Below, one piece after another: positions 20,309-29,897 of a stretch of 64,000 nt of DNA. The notes under the pieces are model-generated. The model had not been told where the DNA came from. It ran no database searches and was given only the letters and a program-made list of their open reading frames with translations. This DNA comes from Streptomyces sp. DHE7-1. Its GTDB lineage: Bacteria; Actinomycetota; Actinomycetes; Streptomycetales; Streptomycetaceae. How positions within the stretch are numbered: position 1 is the first letter of the stretch; each line of letters starts with the position of its first letter. The stretch is from positions 2,046,001 to 2,110,000 of the forward strand of contig JACJDG010000003.1 in the NCBI GenBank assembly GCA_016432725.1, read 5' to 3'. The position numbers and the translations under genes are program-made.

Positions 20309-21029
20309 GACGCCACTGCCTCCAGTGCCTCTTCCAGGGTGAACGCCTTCGCGTACAGGGCCTTCCCGACGATGGAGCCCTCGACACCGAGAGGTACCAG
20401 CTCGGCGATGGCGCGGAGGTCGTCCAGGGACGACACGCCGCCGGAGGCCACGACCGGGCGGTCGGTGGCGGCGCAGACGTTCCTCAGCAGCTCCAGGTTC
20501 GGGCCCTGCAGGGTGCCGTCCTTGGCGATGTCGGTGACGACGTAGCGGGCGCAGCCCTCCTTGTCGAGGCGCGCCAGCGTCTCGTAGAGGTCGCCGCCGT
20601 CCCGGGTCCAGCCGCGGCCGCGCAGGGTCGTGCCACGCACGTCCAGGCCGACCGCGATCCGGTCGCCGTGCTCGGCGATGACCTTGGCGACCCACTCCGG
20701 GGTCTCCAGCGCGGCCGTGCCGAGGTTGACGCGGGTGCAGCCGGTCGCCAGGGCCGCGGCGAGGGTGTCGTCGTCGCGGATGCCGCCGGACAGCTCCACC
20801 TTGATGTCCATCGCCCTGGCGACCTCGCCGATCAGCTCCCGGTTGTCGCCGGTGCCGAAGGCGGCGTCGAGGTCGACCAGGTGCAGCCACTCGGCGCCGG
20901 AGCGCTGCCAGGCGAGGGCGGCCTCCAGCGGGGAGCCGTAGGAGGTCTCGGTCCCGGACTCGCCGTGCACGAGGCGCACGGCCTGGCCGTCGCGGACGTC
21001 GACGGCGGGAGGAGTTCGAGCTTGGCCAT
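20305..21029 (-). CDS. priA: Bifunctional phosphoribosyl isomerase PriA (HisA/TrpF; one frameshift)
   Basis: About 241 residues; begins MAKLELLP at ATG 21029, then one base is missing in the GGG at 21007-21009 ([18 protein letters not shown] expected). It is a TIM barrel isomerising ProFAR in histidine synthesis and, in Streptomyces and Mycobacterium, PRA in tryptophan synthesis. Features are the catalytic Asp in [47 protein letters not shown] and [11 protein letters not shown]. No trpF occurs in the trp genes here, consistent with dual use. Confidence 0.95.
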
Positions 21030-21032
21030 GGT

Positions 21033-21670
21033 CTACAGGGTTCCGATCCAGTTGGTGAGGAGCTGGGCACCGGCGTCGCCGGACTTCTCGGGGTGGAACT
21101 GGGTGGCCCACAGGGCCCCGTTCTCCACCGCCGCCACGAAGGGCCTGCCGTGCGTGGACCAGGTGACCCTGGGGCCGCGATCAGCGGGTTGTTCGTCTCC
21201 AGGGCCCAGTCGTGGACGGCGTAGGAGTGCACGAAGTAGTAGCGGGCTTCCTCGTCGAGGCCGGCGAACAGCTCGGAGTCCTCCGGGGCGTCGACGGTGT
21301 TCCAGCCCATGTGGGGCACGACGTCGGCCTCCAGCGGCGCGACCGTACCGGGCCACTCGTCGAGGCCCTCGGCCTCCACGCCGTGCTCGATGCCGCGCGC
21401 GAAGAGGATCTGCATGCCGACGCAGATGCCCATGACCGGACGGCCGCCGGACAGCCGGCGGTCGACGACCCAGTCACCGCGGGCCGCGCGCAGGCCCTGC
21501 ATGCACGCGGCGAACGCGCCGACGCCCGGCACCAGCAGGCCGTCGGCGTTCATCGCCTTGTCGAAGTCGCGGGTGATCTCGACGTCGGCCCCCACGCGCG
21601 CGAGGGCCCGCTCGGCGGAGCGGACGTTGCCGAAGCCGTAGTCGAAGACGACGACCCTCTTGCCGCTCAA
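21033..21670 (-). CDS. hisH: Imidazole glycerol phosphate synthase subunit HisH (one frameshift)
   Basis: About 212 residues: the glutaminase that feeds ammonia to HisF. Catalytic triad: Cys in [10 protein letters not shown], His and Glu in TQFHPEKSG. The reading changes frame near 21171-21180, where AAPG should be AAPRVTW; one base is missing. TTG 21670 is my preferred start: GGAGG lies 7 bases upstream and the TTG overlaps the preceding stop as TTGA. The in-frame GTG two codons earlier sits directly on the ribosome site. Confidence 0.93.
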
Positions 21671-21831
21671 TTCCACACCTCCAGCCGCATGACGCCCGCG
21701 ACCAGGCACATCGCGGCACCGATCGAGAGCAGCACGATGAGGCTGGTGGGCATCTTCTGCTTGGCGAAGGAGATGATGCCGCCGACCAGGAAGAGGCCGA
21801 CGACGATCAGGACGGTGGACAGACCGGTCAT
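21667..21831 (-). CDS. 54-residue membrane protein embedded in the his operon
   Basis: Starts at ATG 21831 ([18 protein letters not shown]) and ends MRLEVWN with a TGA overlapping the hisH start. Two hydrophobic segments (residues about 5-22 and 29-48) are separated by KQKM. It lies between hisB and hisH, 4 bases after the hisB stop, in the position of SCO2052 as I recall. Function unknown; tight coupling suggests it is co-expressed with the pathway. Confidence 0.75.
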   Translation of the reverse strand: MTGLSTVLIVVGLFLVGGIISFAKQKMPTSLIVLLSIGAAMCLVAGVMRLEVWN

Positions 21832-21835
21832 GGGG

Positions 21836-22428
21836 TTACAGCGCGCCCTTCGTCGACGGGAGGATGCCGGCCGCGCGCGGGTCGCGCTCGGAGGCGTAGC
21901 GAAGCGCCCGGGCGAGCGCCTTGAACTGGCACTCCACGATGTGGTGCGCGTTGCGGCCGTAGGGCACGTGCACGTGCAGGGCGATCTGCGCCTGGGCGAC
22001 GAAGGACTCCAGGATGTGCCGGGTCATCGTGGTGTCGTACTCGCCGATCATCGGCGCCATGTTCTCGGGCTCGGTGTGCACGAGGTAGGGCGGCCGGAGA
22101 GGTCGACGGTGACCTGGGCGAGGGACTCGTCCAGCGGGACCGTGCAGTTGCCGAAGCGGTAGATGCCCACCTTGTCGCCGAGGGCCTGCCTGAAGGCGGC
22201 GCCCAGCGCGAGGGCGGTGTCCTCGATGGTGTGGTGGGAGTCGATGTGCAGGTCGCCGTCGGTCTTCACGGTCAGGTCGAACAGACCGTGCCGGCCGAGC
22301 TGGTCGAGCATGTGGTCGTAGAAGCCGACGCCGGTGGCGATGTCGGTCCTGCCGGTGCCGTCGAGGTCGATCTCGACCAGTACCGAGGTCTCCTTGGTGG
22401 TGCGCTCCACGCGTCCGACGCGGCTCAT
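21836..22428 (-). CDS. hisB: Imidazoleglycerol-phosphate dehydratase (one frameshift)
   Basis: About 197 residues, ATG 22428. Dehydrates IGP to imidazole acetol phosphate. Mn-binding repeats are [13 protein letters not shown] / [14 protein letters not shown] in the first half and [33 protein letters not shown]... in the second, each part carrying the His/Glu ligands. The frame breaks near 22088-22091: GRPTS should read [13 protein letters not shown]; one base is missing. It lacks the phosphatase domain, as usual outside gamma-proteobacteria. ATGA overlap with hisC. Confidence 0.95.
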
Positions 22429-23531
22429 GACTGGGTCTCCTTCTGCAACTCACGGACCGCGTCGAGAAACGCGTCGTTCTCCTCCGGGGTGCCGGCGGAC
22501 ACCCGCAGCCATCCCGGTACGCCGTTGTCCCGGACCAGCACGCCCCGGTCGAGGATCTTCCGCCAGGCCTCGTGGGCGCTGTCGAAGCGGCCGAACTGCA
22601 CGAAGTTCGCGTCGGACTCGATCACCTCGAAGCCGATCGCGCGCAGCTCGGCGACCAGCCGGTCCCGCTCGGACTTCAGCTGCTCGACGTAGCCCAGCAG
22701 GGTGCCGGTGTGCTCCAGGGCGGCCAGGGCGGTCGCCTGGGTGATCGCCGACAGGTGGTACGGCAGCCGGACGAGCTGCACGGCGTCCACGACCGCCGGG
22801 TCGGCGGCCAGGTAGCCGAGGCGCAGTCCGGCGGCGCCGAACGCCTTCGACATGGTGCGCGAGACGACCAGGTGCGGCCGGCCCGCCAGCAGCGGCAGCA
22901 GCGACTCGCCGTGGCTGAACTCGACGTAGGCCTCGTCCACGATCACCATGGACGGCTTGGCCTCCTGGGCCGCCTCGTACAGCCCGAGGACGGTCTCGGG
23001 CGGAACGGCGTTGCCGGTGGGGTTGTTGGGGGTGGTGACGAAGACGACGTCGGGCCGGTGCTCGGCGATGGTGCGCCGGGCGGCGGCGAGGTCGATCCCG
23101 AAGTCCTCGCCGCGGGGCCCGGAGATCCAGCCGGTGCCGGTGCCGCGCGCGATGAGCGCGTGCATCGAGTACGACGGCTCGAAGCCCATGGCGGTGCGGC
23201 CCGGTCCGCCGAAGGTCTGCAGCAGTTGCTGGATGACCTCGTTGGAGCCGTTGGCCGCCCAGACGTTCTCGATGCCGAGCGGGTACCTGCCGGTGTCCGT
23301 CAGGTACTTGGCCAGCTCGGTGCGGAGCTGGACCGCGTCCCGGTCGGGGTAGCGGTTCAGGTCGCGGGCGGCCTCCCGGACCCGCTCCACGATCCGCTCG
23401 ACCAGCGGTTCGGGCAGCGGGTAGGGGTTCTCGTTGGTGTTCAGCCGTACGGGGACGTCCAACTGGGGCGCTCCGTAGGGGGACTTGCCGCGCAGCTCGT
23501 CCCGTACGGGCAGATCGTCGATGCCGGTCAC
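22425..23531 (-). CDS. hisC: Histidinol-phosphate aminotransferase
   Basis: 368 residues, GTG start overlapping the hisD stop (GTGA). Fold-type I aminotransferase making histidinol phosphate. [12 protein letters not shown] is near the N-terminus, TTPNNPTGN and VDEAYVEFS carry PLP contacts, and [17 protein letters not shown] holds the Schiff-base lysine. [16 protein letters not shown] near the end carries the conserved Arg for the carboxylate or phosphate. Confidence 0.98.
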   Translation of the reverse strand: MTGIDDLPVRDELRGKSPYGAPQLDVPVRLNTNENPYPLPEPLVERIVERVREAARDLNRYPDRDAVQLRTELAKYLTDTGRYPLGIENVWAANGSNEVIQQLLQTFGGPGRTAMGFEPSYSMHALIARGTGTGWISGPRGEDFGIDLAAARRTIAEHRPDVVFVTTPNNPTGNAVPPETVLGLYEAAQEAKPSMVIVDEAYVEFSHGESLLPLLAGRPHLVVSRTMSKAFGAAGLRLGYLAADPAVVDAVQLVRLPYHLSAITQATALAALEHTGTLLGYVEQLKSERDRLVAELRAIGFEVIESDANFVQFGRFDSAHEAWRKILDRGVLVRDNGVPGWLRVSAGTPEENDAFLDAVRELQKETQS

Positions 23532-24853
23532 TTGCTCTCGGGTACCTTCCAGCCGAACCTCGCCTTGACCGCCGCGCCGTGCGCGGGCAGGTCCTCCGCC
23601 TCCGCCAGCGTGACCACGTGATGCGCGACCTCGGCCAGCGCGTCCTTCGTGTAGTCGACGATGTGGATGCCGCGCAGGAAGGACTGCACGGACAGGCCGG
23701 AGGAGTGGCAGGCGCAGCCGCCGGTGGGCAGGACGTGGTTGGAGCCGGCCGCGTAGTCGCCCAGCGAGACGGGCGCCCAGGGGCCGATGAAGACGGCGCC
23801 GGCGTTCTTCACCCGGTCGGCGATCGCGGCGGCGTCGGCGGTCTGGATCTCCAGGTGCTCGGCGCCGTACGCGTCGACCACCCGCAGGCCCTCCTCGACG
23901 CCGTCCACGAGGACGATCGCGGACTGCTTGCCGGCCAGGGCCGGGCGGATGCGGTCCTCGATGTGCTTGGTGGCCGCCACCTGCGGCTCCAGCTCCTTCT
24001 CCACCGCGTCGGCCAGCTCGGTGGAGTCGGTGACCAGCACGGCCGCCGCGAGCGGGTCGTGCTCGGCCTGGCTGATCAGGTCCGAGGCGACGTGGGCCGG
24101 GTCGGCGGTGTCGTCCGCGAGGATCGCGATCTCGGTCGGGCCGGCCTCGGCGTCGATGCCGATCTTGCCGGTGAAGTAGCGCTTGGCGGCGGCGACCCAG
24201 ATGTTGCCGGGGCCGGTGACCATGTCGGCGGGCGGGCAGGACTCGGTGCCGTACGCGAACATCGCGACGGCGGTGGCGCCGCCGGCCGCGTAGACCTCGT
24301 CCACGCCGAGCAGCGCGCACGCGGCGAGGATCGTCGGGTGCGGGAGACCGCCGAACTCGGCCTGCGCCGGGGAGGCGAGCGCGATCGACCCGACTCCGGC
24401 CTCCTGCGCCGGGACCACGTTCATGATCACGGACGAGGGGTAGACGGAGCGGCCGCCGGGCGCGTACAGCCCGACGCGCTCGACCGGCACCCACTTCTCG
24501 GTCACGGAGCCGCCGGGCACGACCTGGGTCGTGTGCGTCGTACGGCGCTGCGCGCGGTGGACCAGCCGGGTCCGGCGGATCGACTCCTCCAGGGCGGCGC
24601 GCACGGCCGGGTCGAGGGTCTCGAGGGCCTCGGTCAACGCCCGGGCCGGGACACGGACGGATTCCAGTCGCACTCCGTCGAACTTCTCGGCGAAGTCGAT
24701 CAGCGCCGCGTCGCCCCGATGATGCACGGCCTCGCAGATCGGACGCACCTTCTCCAGGGCGGCCGAGACGTCGAAGTCGGCTCGGGGCAGCAGGTCGCGC
24801 AGGGCGGGGCCCTCGGGGAGGGCGTCGCCGCGCAGATCGATTCGGGAGATCAC
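23528..24853 (-). CDS. hisD: Histidinol dehydrogenase
   Basis: 441 residues from GTG 24853 ([15 protein letters not shown]); an in-frame extension to 24901 exists but runs into the promoter region. It oxidises histidinol to histidine in two NAD steps. Zn-site and catalytic regions are [21 protein letters not shown] and [17 protein letters not shown], the last with conserved His. First gene of the main his cluster hisD-C-B-orf-H-A-ridA-F. Confidence 0.98.
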   Translation of the reverse strand: MISRIDLRGDALPEGPALRDLLPRADFDVSAALEKVRPICEAVHHRGDAALIDFAEKFDGVRLESVRVPARALTEALETLDPAVRAALEESIRRTRLVHRAQRRTTHTTQVVPGGSVTEKWVPVERVGLYAPGGRSVYPSSVIMNVVPAQEAGVGSIALASPAQAEFGGLPHPTILAACALLGVDEVYAAGGATAVAMFAYGTESCPPADMVTGPGNIWVAAAKRYFTGKIGIDAEAGPTEIAILADDTADPAHVASDLISQAEHDPLAAAVLVTDSTELADAVEKELEPQVAATKHIEDRIRPALAGKQSAIVLVDGVEEGLRVVDAYGAEHLEIQTADAAAIADRVKNAGAVFIGPWAPVSLGDYAAGSNHVLPTGGCACHSSGLSVQSFLRGIHIVDYTKDALAEVAHHVVTLAEAEDLPAHGAAVKARFGWKVPESK

Positions 24854-24894
24854 GTACTCAATTCTCTCAGACCCGCGTCCGTAGCCGTCCGCGC

Positions 24895-24931
24895 GTATCA
24901 ATGGCTGATACAGAACGTGGCCGGAACGTGG
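24895..24931. promoter_or_regulatory. Palindrome and direct repeats in the hisD / 25033 divergent promoter region
   Basis: A perfect inverted repeat GTATCA-N5-TGATAC (24895-24911) is followed by two direct repeats GAACGTGG (24913-24920 and 24924-24931) whose starts are 11 bases apart, one helical turn. The site lies about 40 bases upstream of hisD and about 100 bases before the opposite gene, suggesting a shared or competing regulator site. Confidence 0.45.
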
Positions 24932-25032
24932 AAGATCACCTTCACGTCTAGTGTGCCGGGCGTCACCCAGCGGGCATGAACGGGTGTACGGGGCAGACGA
25001 ATTGTCAGTGTTCGGGGAAGAAGGAAAGAGCG

Positions 25033-26609
25033 GTGACCGAGGGGTCCGGCAGCAACGCCGGGGATCTGCCGGAGGGCCTGAGCGCGGCCGAGGCCGGCAT
25101 GTGGCAGGCCTTCCGCAACGGCAGTGCGTACGACCTGAGCAGCGGGGACGCGGTGGTGGACGATCCGCACGGCGGCCATCCCTGGGGTCCGGAGCGCAGT
25201 GTCAGGGCGCGCATCGTCTGCTGGCTGCTGCTGGACGGGCCGCCCGCGCTCGCGGGGCGGGTGTCCGCGCTGAAGCTGGCCGGTGTGCGGATCACCGGCA
25301 CCCTGGAGCTGGCGGGCGGCACGGTCATGCCGTACGTGGAGATGCGCGGCTGCCGCTTCGACGACCAGGTGCTGCTCCCGGAGGCCCGCTTCACGACCGT
25401 GCGCCTGGTGAACTGCGCGCTGCCCCGGCTGGAGGCGGCCCGGGTCACCACGGAGGGTGACCTGCACCTGCCGCGCTGCCGCTTCCAGAACGGGGTGCGG
25501 CTGACCGACGCGCACATCGGGACGGACCTGCTGCTGAACCAGGCCGTCGTCCACCGGGACCGCAGCGGCCGCTCGATCGCGGCGGACGGCATGAACGTCG
25601 GCCAGGACCTGCAGGCGGAGCTGCTGGAGTCGCACGGCGAGCTGAGCCTGCGCGGCGCCCAGGTCGGGGGCTCGCTGAGCCTGCGGGGGGCGAAACTGGC
25701 CAATCCGTACGCGCGTCTGGCCCTGAACGCCCCCAGCTGACGGTGGGGCGCACCCTGTACCTGACCCCGGCGGGGGTGGGCAATCCGCTGCTCAGCGGGA
25801 CGACCCCGGCGCGCGGGACGCGGATCCAGCGCTTCGAGTCCCAGGGCGGGGTGCGGCTGGACGACGGCCGGTTCGGGGACGCCGTGGACCTGGAGCGGGC
25901 CCGGTTCCTGCTCACCGACGACCAGGACCTGTCGCTGCGCCGGGTGCAGACGCCGGAGCTGCGGTTCCTGGGCGACCGGCCGCAGCGCGGGCAGGTGAAG
26001 CTGTCCGGCGCGCGGATCGCCATCCTGGTGGACCGCGCGGGGAGCTGGCCCGGCCCGGGCAGCCTGCACATGGGCGGCTTCACCTACGAGAGCCTGGTAC
26101 CGCGCGGCCCGTTCCCGCTGACCCGGCGGCTCGACTGGGTGGCGGCGGCGACCGCCGAGTACAACCCGGAGCCGTACGAGCGGCTGGCGTCGGTGCTGCG
26201 CGCGGCCGGGGAGGACGAGGACGCCCGCGAGGTGCTGCTCGCCAAGCAGCGCCGGCGCCGCGAGACGCTGCCGCCGGCGGGCAAGGTCTGGGGCTACATG
26301 CAGGACTGGGCCGTGGCCTACGGCTACCGGCCGGGCCGGGCGGCGGTGTGGATGGCGGTGCTGTGGGCGGCGGGCACGCTCGCCTTCGCGCACGCCGAGC
26401 ACCCGCCGGTGGACCCGGGCGAGCATCCGTCCTGGAGCCCCGCCCTGTTCGCGCTGGACCTGCTGCTACCGGTGATCGACCTGGGCCAGGTCGGCCAGTG
26501 GCAGCTCCGCGGCGGCTGGCAGTGGCTGTCCGCGGTGATGATCATCATGGGCTGGATACTCGCGACCACCGTGGCGGCGGGGGCGACCCGGCTGCTGCGG
26601 CGGAGCTGA
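25033..26609 (+). CDS. Membrane-anchored repeat protein, probably right-handed beta-helix (one frameshift)
   Basis: About 526 residues from GTG 25033, which has a GGAAAG site upstream. One base is missing in the C-run at about 25730-25735 (NAPS-stop should read [13 protein letters not shown]). The N-terminal 400 residues contain pentapeptide-like rungs with alternating Leu/Gly and Cys/Arg ([60 protein letters not shown]). The C-terminus has two or three membrane segments ([33 protein letters not shown]). S. coelicolor homologues have been labelled oxidoreductase, but no nucleotide-binding motif is visible. Confidence 0.78.
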
Positions 26610-26795
26610 CGGCAGGGCGGCCGGGGGCGGGCTCGCGAGCGACGGCACACGGCACACGGTTCACACCCCGCAGCTCACCGGCAGGTGCATCCCCATGGTT
26701 GAACCGTCACCCTTTGCCCGTCCTTGACCTTGTGTCGTACAACCTTTCCCGACTTGGCCGGACCCTCTGGCGCTCTCCCGACCTGCGGTCTTTCA

Positions 26796-27848
26796 ATGGT
26801 CGACACCATGGCTCTGCTGCCGGCGTTCCTCCGCCCCACCCGGACGACACGACGTGCCTCGACCCCCTCCGCCCCGCCCCAGGGCGCATTCGAGGCCGTC
26901 CTCGACGCGCCCGACGACCACCTCTCACCCGCGCTGGTCGCGGCCGCCCGGGGCGAGTACGGCGCGGCCTCCGCACTGCTCGCCGCCACGCGCGCGGCGG
27001 GCCGGTGGGAGGACCGGGACCGCCACACGCGCGGGCTCGCGGCCTTCGCCCGCTCCCGCCCCGAGTGGTTCGAGGCCTGGCGGACGGCGGCCCCCGGCGA
27101 CCCCGACGCCGCTGTGGTCGCGGCCCAGCTCGCGGTGGACCGCGCCTGGCCCTCACCGGCACGCGCCGAGCTGCTGCGCGAGGTGAGCCCGCTGATCACG
27201 GCCGCCGCGCGCGCCGACGACCGCGACCCGGTGCCCTGGCGGATCGCCCTCGACCACGCGCGTGGTTCCCGGGCCGGCCACCGCTACTTCGAGGAGCTGT
27301 GGGAGGCGGCGATCCGGCGTGCCCCGCACCACTACGGCTGCCACGTGGCCGCCCTGCGGTATCTGGGGACCTTCTGGCACGGCTCGCACCGCGAGTGCTT
27401 CGACTTCGCCGACCTCGCCGCGCAGGACGCCCCGGCCGGCTCGCTGGTCCAGGCGCTGCCGGCCCGGGCGGCCTTCGGCTATCTGAACGACGACTGCGGG
27501 CCTGAGGTGCCGCGCGAGCGGCTGGACGCGGCGGCCGACCGGGCGGTGTCGCTGTCCGCCCGGTTCCCGGCCGCCCTCCCGGGGCCCGCCCCGATCCGCA
27601 ACAAACTGCTGTACCTGCTCGTGCGGCTCGGCCGGTGGGAGGACGCGCGCACCCAGCTCGGCCTGATCGGCCCGTACGCCACCTCGTTCCCCTGGGAGCG
27701 GTTCTCCGACGACCCGCTCGGCCAGTTCCTGCGGCTGCGCGAGGGACTCCTCGGGGCCGCTGCGCCGGCCGTCCTCACCGGGCTGGTGAGGACGCCGCCG
27801 CGGCCGCCGGGCGGGCACCGCGGCCGAGTGCCCGCCGCCGACCATTAG
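26796..27848 (+). CDS. Conserved hypothetical protein, helical-repeat (TPR-like) character
   Basis: 350 residues from ATG 26796; ATG 26808 (MALLPAFLRP) is an equally likely start and neither has a clear ribosome site. The protein is alpha-helical and rich in Ala/Arg/Trp with a regular pattern of paired helices (AAARGEYGAASALLAATRAAGRWEDRD, later LLVRLGRWEDARTQL), suggesting tetratricopeptide-like packing. No catalytic motif or signal peptide. Conserved in Streptomyces as I recall, function unknown. Only 11 bases separate it from the LON-domain gene, so they may be co-transcribed. Confidence 0.75.
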   Translation: MVDTMALLPAFLRPTRTTRRASTPSAPPQGAFEAVLDAPDDHLSPALVAAARGEYGAASALLAATRAAGRWEDRDRHTRGLAAFARSRPEWFEAWRTAAPGDPDAAVVAAQLAVDRAWPSPARAELLREVSPLITAAARADDRDPVPWRIALDHARGSRAGHRYFEELWEAAIRRAPHHYGCHVAALRYLGTFWHGSHRECFDFADLAAQDAPAGSLVQALPARAAFGYLNDDCGPEVPRERLDAAADRAVSLSARFPAALPGPAPIRNKLLYLLVRLGRWEDARTQLGLIGPYATSFPWERFSDDPLGQFLRLREGLLGAAAPAVLTGLVRTPPRPPGGHRGRVPAADH

Positions 27849-27859
27849 GCTGGGTCGCC

Positions 27860-28597
27860 GTGACCACCGTCCGTCTGCCCCTGTTCCCGCTGAACTCGGT
27901 GTTGTTCCCGGGGCTCGTGCTGCCCCTGAACATCTTCGAGGAGCGGTATCGCGCCATGATGCGCGAGTTGTTGAAGACCCCCGAGGACGAGCCGCGCCGG
28001 TTCGCCGCGGTGGCGATCCGTGACGGCCACGAGGTGGCACCGAGCGCTCCGGGCATGCCGGATCCGACGGCGCAGCCCGAACGGGGCCCGGCCGCCGGCT
28101 TCGGCCCCGACCCCCTCAAGTCGTTCCACGGCGTGGGCTGTGTGGCGGACGCGGCGACCATCCGGGAGCGCGACAACGGCACGTTCGAGGTGCTGGCGAC
28201 GGGGACGACCCGGGTACGGCTGCTGTCCGTGGAGGCATCGGGCCCGTTCCTGACGGCGGAGCTGGAGGAGCTCCCCGAGGACCCCGGCGACGAGGCGGGC
28301 GCGCTGGCCGAGGGTGTCCTGCGCTCGTTCCGCCAGTACCAGAAGCGCCTGGCGGGCGCCCGTGAGCGCTCGCTGGCGGGCACGGAGCTCCCCGACGACC
28401 CCTCGGTGGTCTCCTACCTGGTGGCCGCCGCCATGGTGCTGGACACGCCGTCGAAGCAGCGGCTGCTCCAGGCCCCGGACACCGCCTCGCGCCTCAGGGA
28501 CGAGCTGAAACTCCTTCGCTCGGAGGCGGCGATCATCCGTAGTCTGCCGTCCCTGCCCGCGTTCGAGCTGACGCGGACGCCGACCAGCATGAACTGA
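27860..28597 (+). CDS. LON substrate-binding domain protein (stand-alone)
   Basis: 245 residues from GTG 27860. It matches the N-terminal substrate-binding domain of Lon protease: LPLFPLNSVLFPGLVLPLNIFEERYRAMM and the later GTFEVLATGTTRVRLL. No AAA+ or Ser-Lys protease domain follows, so it is not a protease; proteins of this class are seen as adaptors or as unknowns. Ends with a helical tail (LRDELKLLRSEAAIIRSL). Confidence 0.88.
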   Translation: MTTVRLPLFPLNSVLFPGLVLPLNIFEERYRAMMRELLKTPEDEPRRFAAVAIRDGHEVAPSAPGMPDPTAQPERGPAAGFGPDPLKSFHGVGCVADAATIRERDNGTFEVLATGTTRVRLLSVEASGPFLTAELEELPEDPGDEAGALAEGVLRSFRQYQKRLAGARERSLAGTELPDDPSVVSYLVAAAMVLDTPSKQRLLQAPDTASRLRDELKLLRSEAAIIRSLPSLPAFELTRTPTSMN

Positions 28598-28626
28598 GCG
28601 AACCGAACCCGAGGCCCGGCACCCCG

Positions 28627-29127
28627 ATGGCGAAGAAGTCCAAGAAGCAGCAGTCCGGCGGCACGCCCGCGACCGTGGCGCTGACCGCCGCGGGCGTGGC
28701 GCACACCGTCCACGCCTACGACCACGACCCCGCCCACCCGTCCTACGGCGAGGAGGCGGCGGAGGCGATGGGCGTCTCCCCCGACCGGGTCTTCAAGACC
28801 CTGGTGGCCGACGTCGACGGCGCGCTCACGGTGGCGGTGGTCCCGGTCTCCGGCACGCTGAACCTGAAGGCGCTGGCGGCGGCGGTGGGCGGCAAGCGGG
28901 CGGCCATGGCGGACCCGGTCCTCGCCGAGCGCACCACCGGCTATGTCCGGGGCGGCATCTCCCCGCTGGGCCAGCGCAGGAGGCTCCGCACGGTCCTGGA
29001 CGACTCGGCCGGGGGCCACGCCACCATCTGCGTCTCGGCGGGCCGCCGGGGCCTGGAGGTCGAACTCGCGCCGGCGGACCTGGCCGCGCTCACCGAAGCG
29101 GTGCTGGCACCGATCGGCCGCGACTGA
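28627..29127 (+). CDS. ybaK: Cys-tRNA(Pro)/Cys-tRNA(Cys) deacylase, YbaK family
   Basis: 166 residues. Trans-editing enzyme that removes cysteine from mis-charged tRNA(Pro). Motifs are DRVFKTLVADVDG (catalytic Lys), LNLKALAAAVGGKRAAMA, YVRGGISPLGQRRRL and CVSAGRRGLEVELAPADL. Basic N-terminus MAKKSKKQQ. 29 bases after the LON-domain gene. Confidence 0.95.
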   Translation: MAKKSKKQQSGGTPATVALTAAGVAHTVHAYDHDPAHPSYGEEAAEAMGVSPDRVFKTLVADVDGALTVAVVPVSGTLNLKALAAAVGGKRAAMADPVLAERTTGYVRGGISPLGQRRRLRTVLDDSAGGHATICVSAGRRGLEVELAPADLAALTEAVLAPIGRD

Positions 29128-29129
29128 CC

Positions 29130-29203
29130 GGACCGGCCGGACCCGGCTTCCGCGGCGCCCCGGGCCGGGTTCCAGGGTTCCCCGGCCGTCAGGCCGGCCG
29201 GTC
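29130..29203. terminator. Possible long-loop inverted repeat between convergent genes
   Basis: GGACCGGCCGG near 29130-29140 is complementary to CCGGCCGGTCC near 29193-29203, enclosing more GC-rich self-complementary DNA. It lies between ybaK and the convergent membrane-protein gene; terminator function is a guess. Confidence 0.35.
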
Positions 29204-29232
29204 CTCCGCGGCGGGACCCGGGGCCAGGCGCG

Positions 29233-29863
29233 TCACGCCGGGTAGGGCTCCTCCGGGTCACGGGGGCCGAAGAGCGCCGTGAGGCCCAGGTGGACCAGCA
29301 GCGCGGCCAGGGCCAGGCCAGCAGCGCGCCCTTCGCCCCCAGCTTCAGCGGGGCCGAGAAGGTCACGCCCTTCCCCACGGCCTTGGCGTGGGCTATGACG
29401 TCGGTCTCGGGCCCAGCCAGACACCGAGCCGCCACGCCAGCAGCGACCCCAGCAGTCCGCCGAGGCCCAGCGCCACCACCAGCGGCACGCCGCCACGCCG
29501 TCGCCACAGGAACACCACGACCGCGCTGACCAGGCCGAGGGCCAGCCCCAGCAGCGTGAACGTACCGTCCACGCCGACCGCCTGCTCGCCCTCGGTGTCC
29601 TTGATGTAGACGACCCAGCTCCTGTCGACGTGGTCGGCGATCAGCGGCACGTGCGGGGCCAGCCACCACCACAGCAGCCCGAGCAGCACCCCGCCCAGGG
29701 TCACCGCCACGGTGACCACCGCGGCCTCCCGCACTTCGGTCTTCATCCCAGGGCCGTCCTGTTCGTACATGCCCGCGAAGGGAGCCCCGGCGGGCGGAGC
29801 CTGCCGGACCTGGTGCGCGGAGTCGTCGTGCGGCGGCGGAGGCGGAGTCAGCGGTGCGGTCAC
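29233..29863 (-). CDS. DUF2567-like membrane protein (two frameshifts)
   Basis: About 210 residues from GTG 29863 (VTAPLTPPPPPHDD). One base is missing near 29404-29412 (LGPRPTS should read LGPETDVIAHAKAVGKG) and another near 29310-29320 (LAWPLAALLVHLG expected). Pro-rich N-terminus, then about four membrane segments (AVVTVAVTLGGVLLGLLWWWL, FTLLGLALGLVSAVVVFLW, VVALGLGGLLGSLLAWRLG and the last near the C-terminus), with WVVYIKDTEGEQAVGVDG in the external loop. Function unknown. It follows the ABC permease in the same direction. Confidence 0.75.
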
Positions 29864-29897
29864 CCTGCCATCGTGCCAGGTCGTTCCGTGAGCCGCG

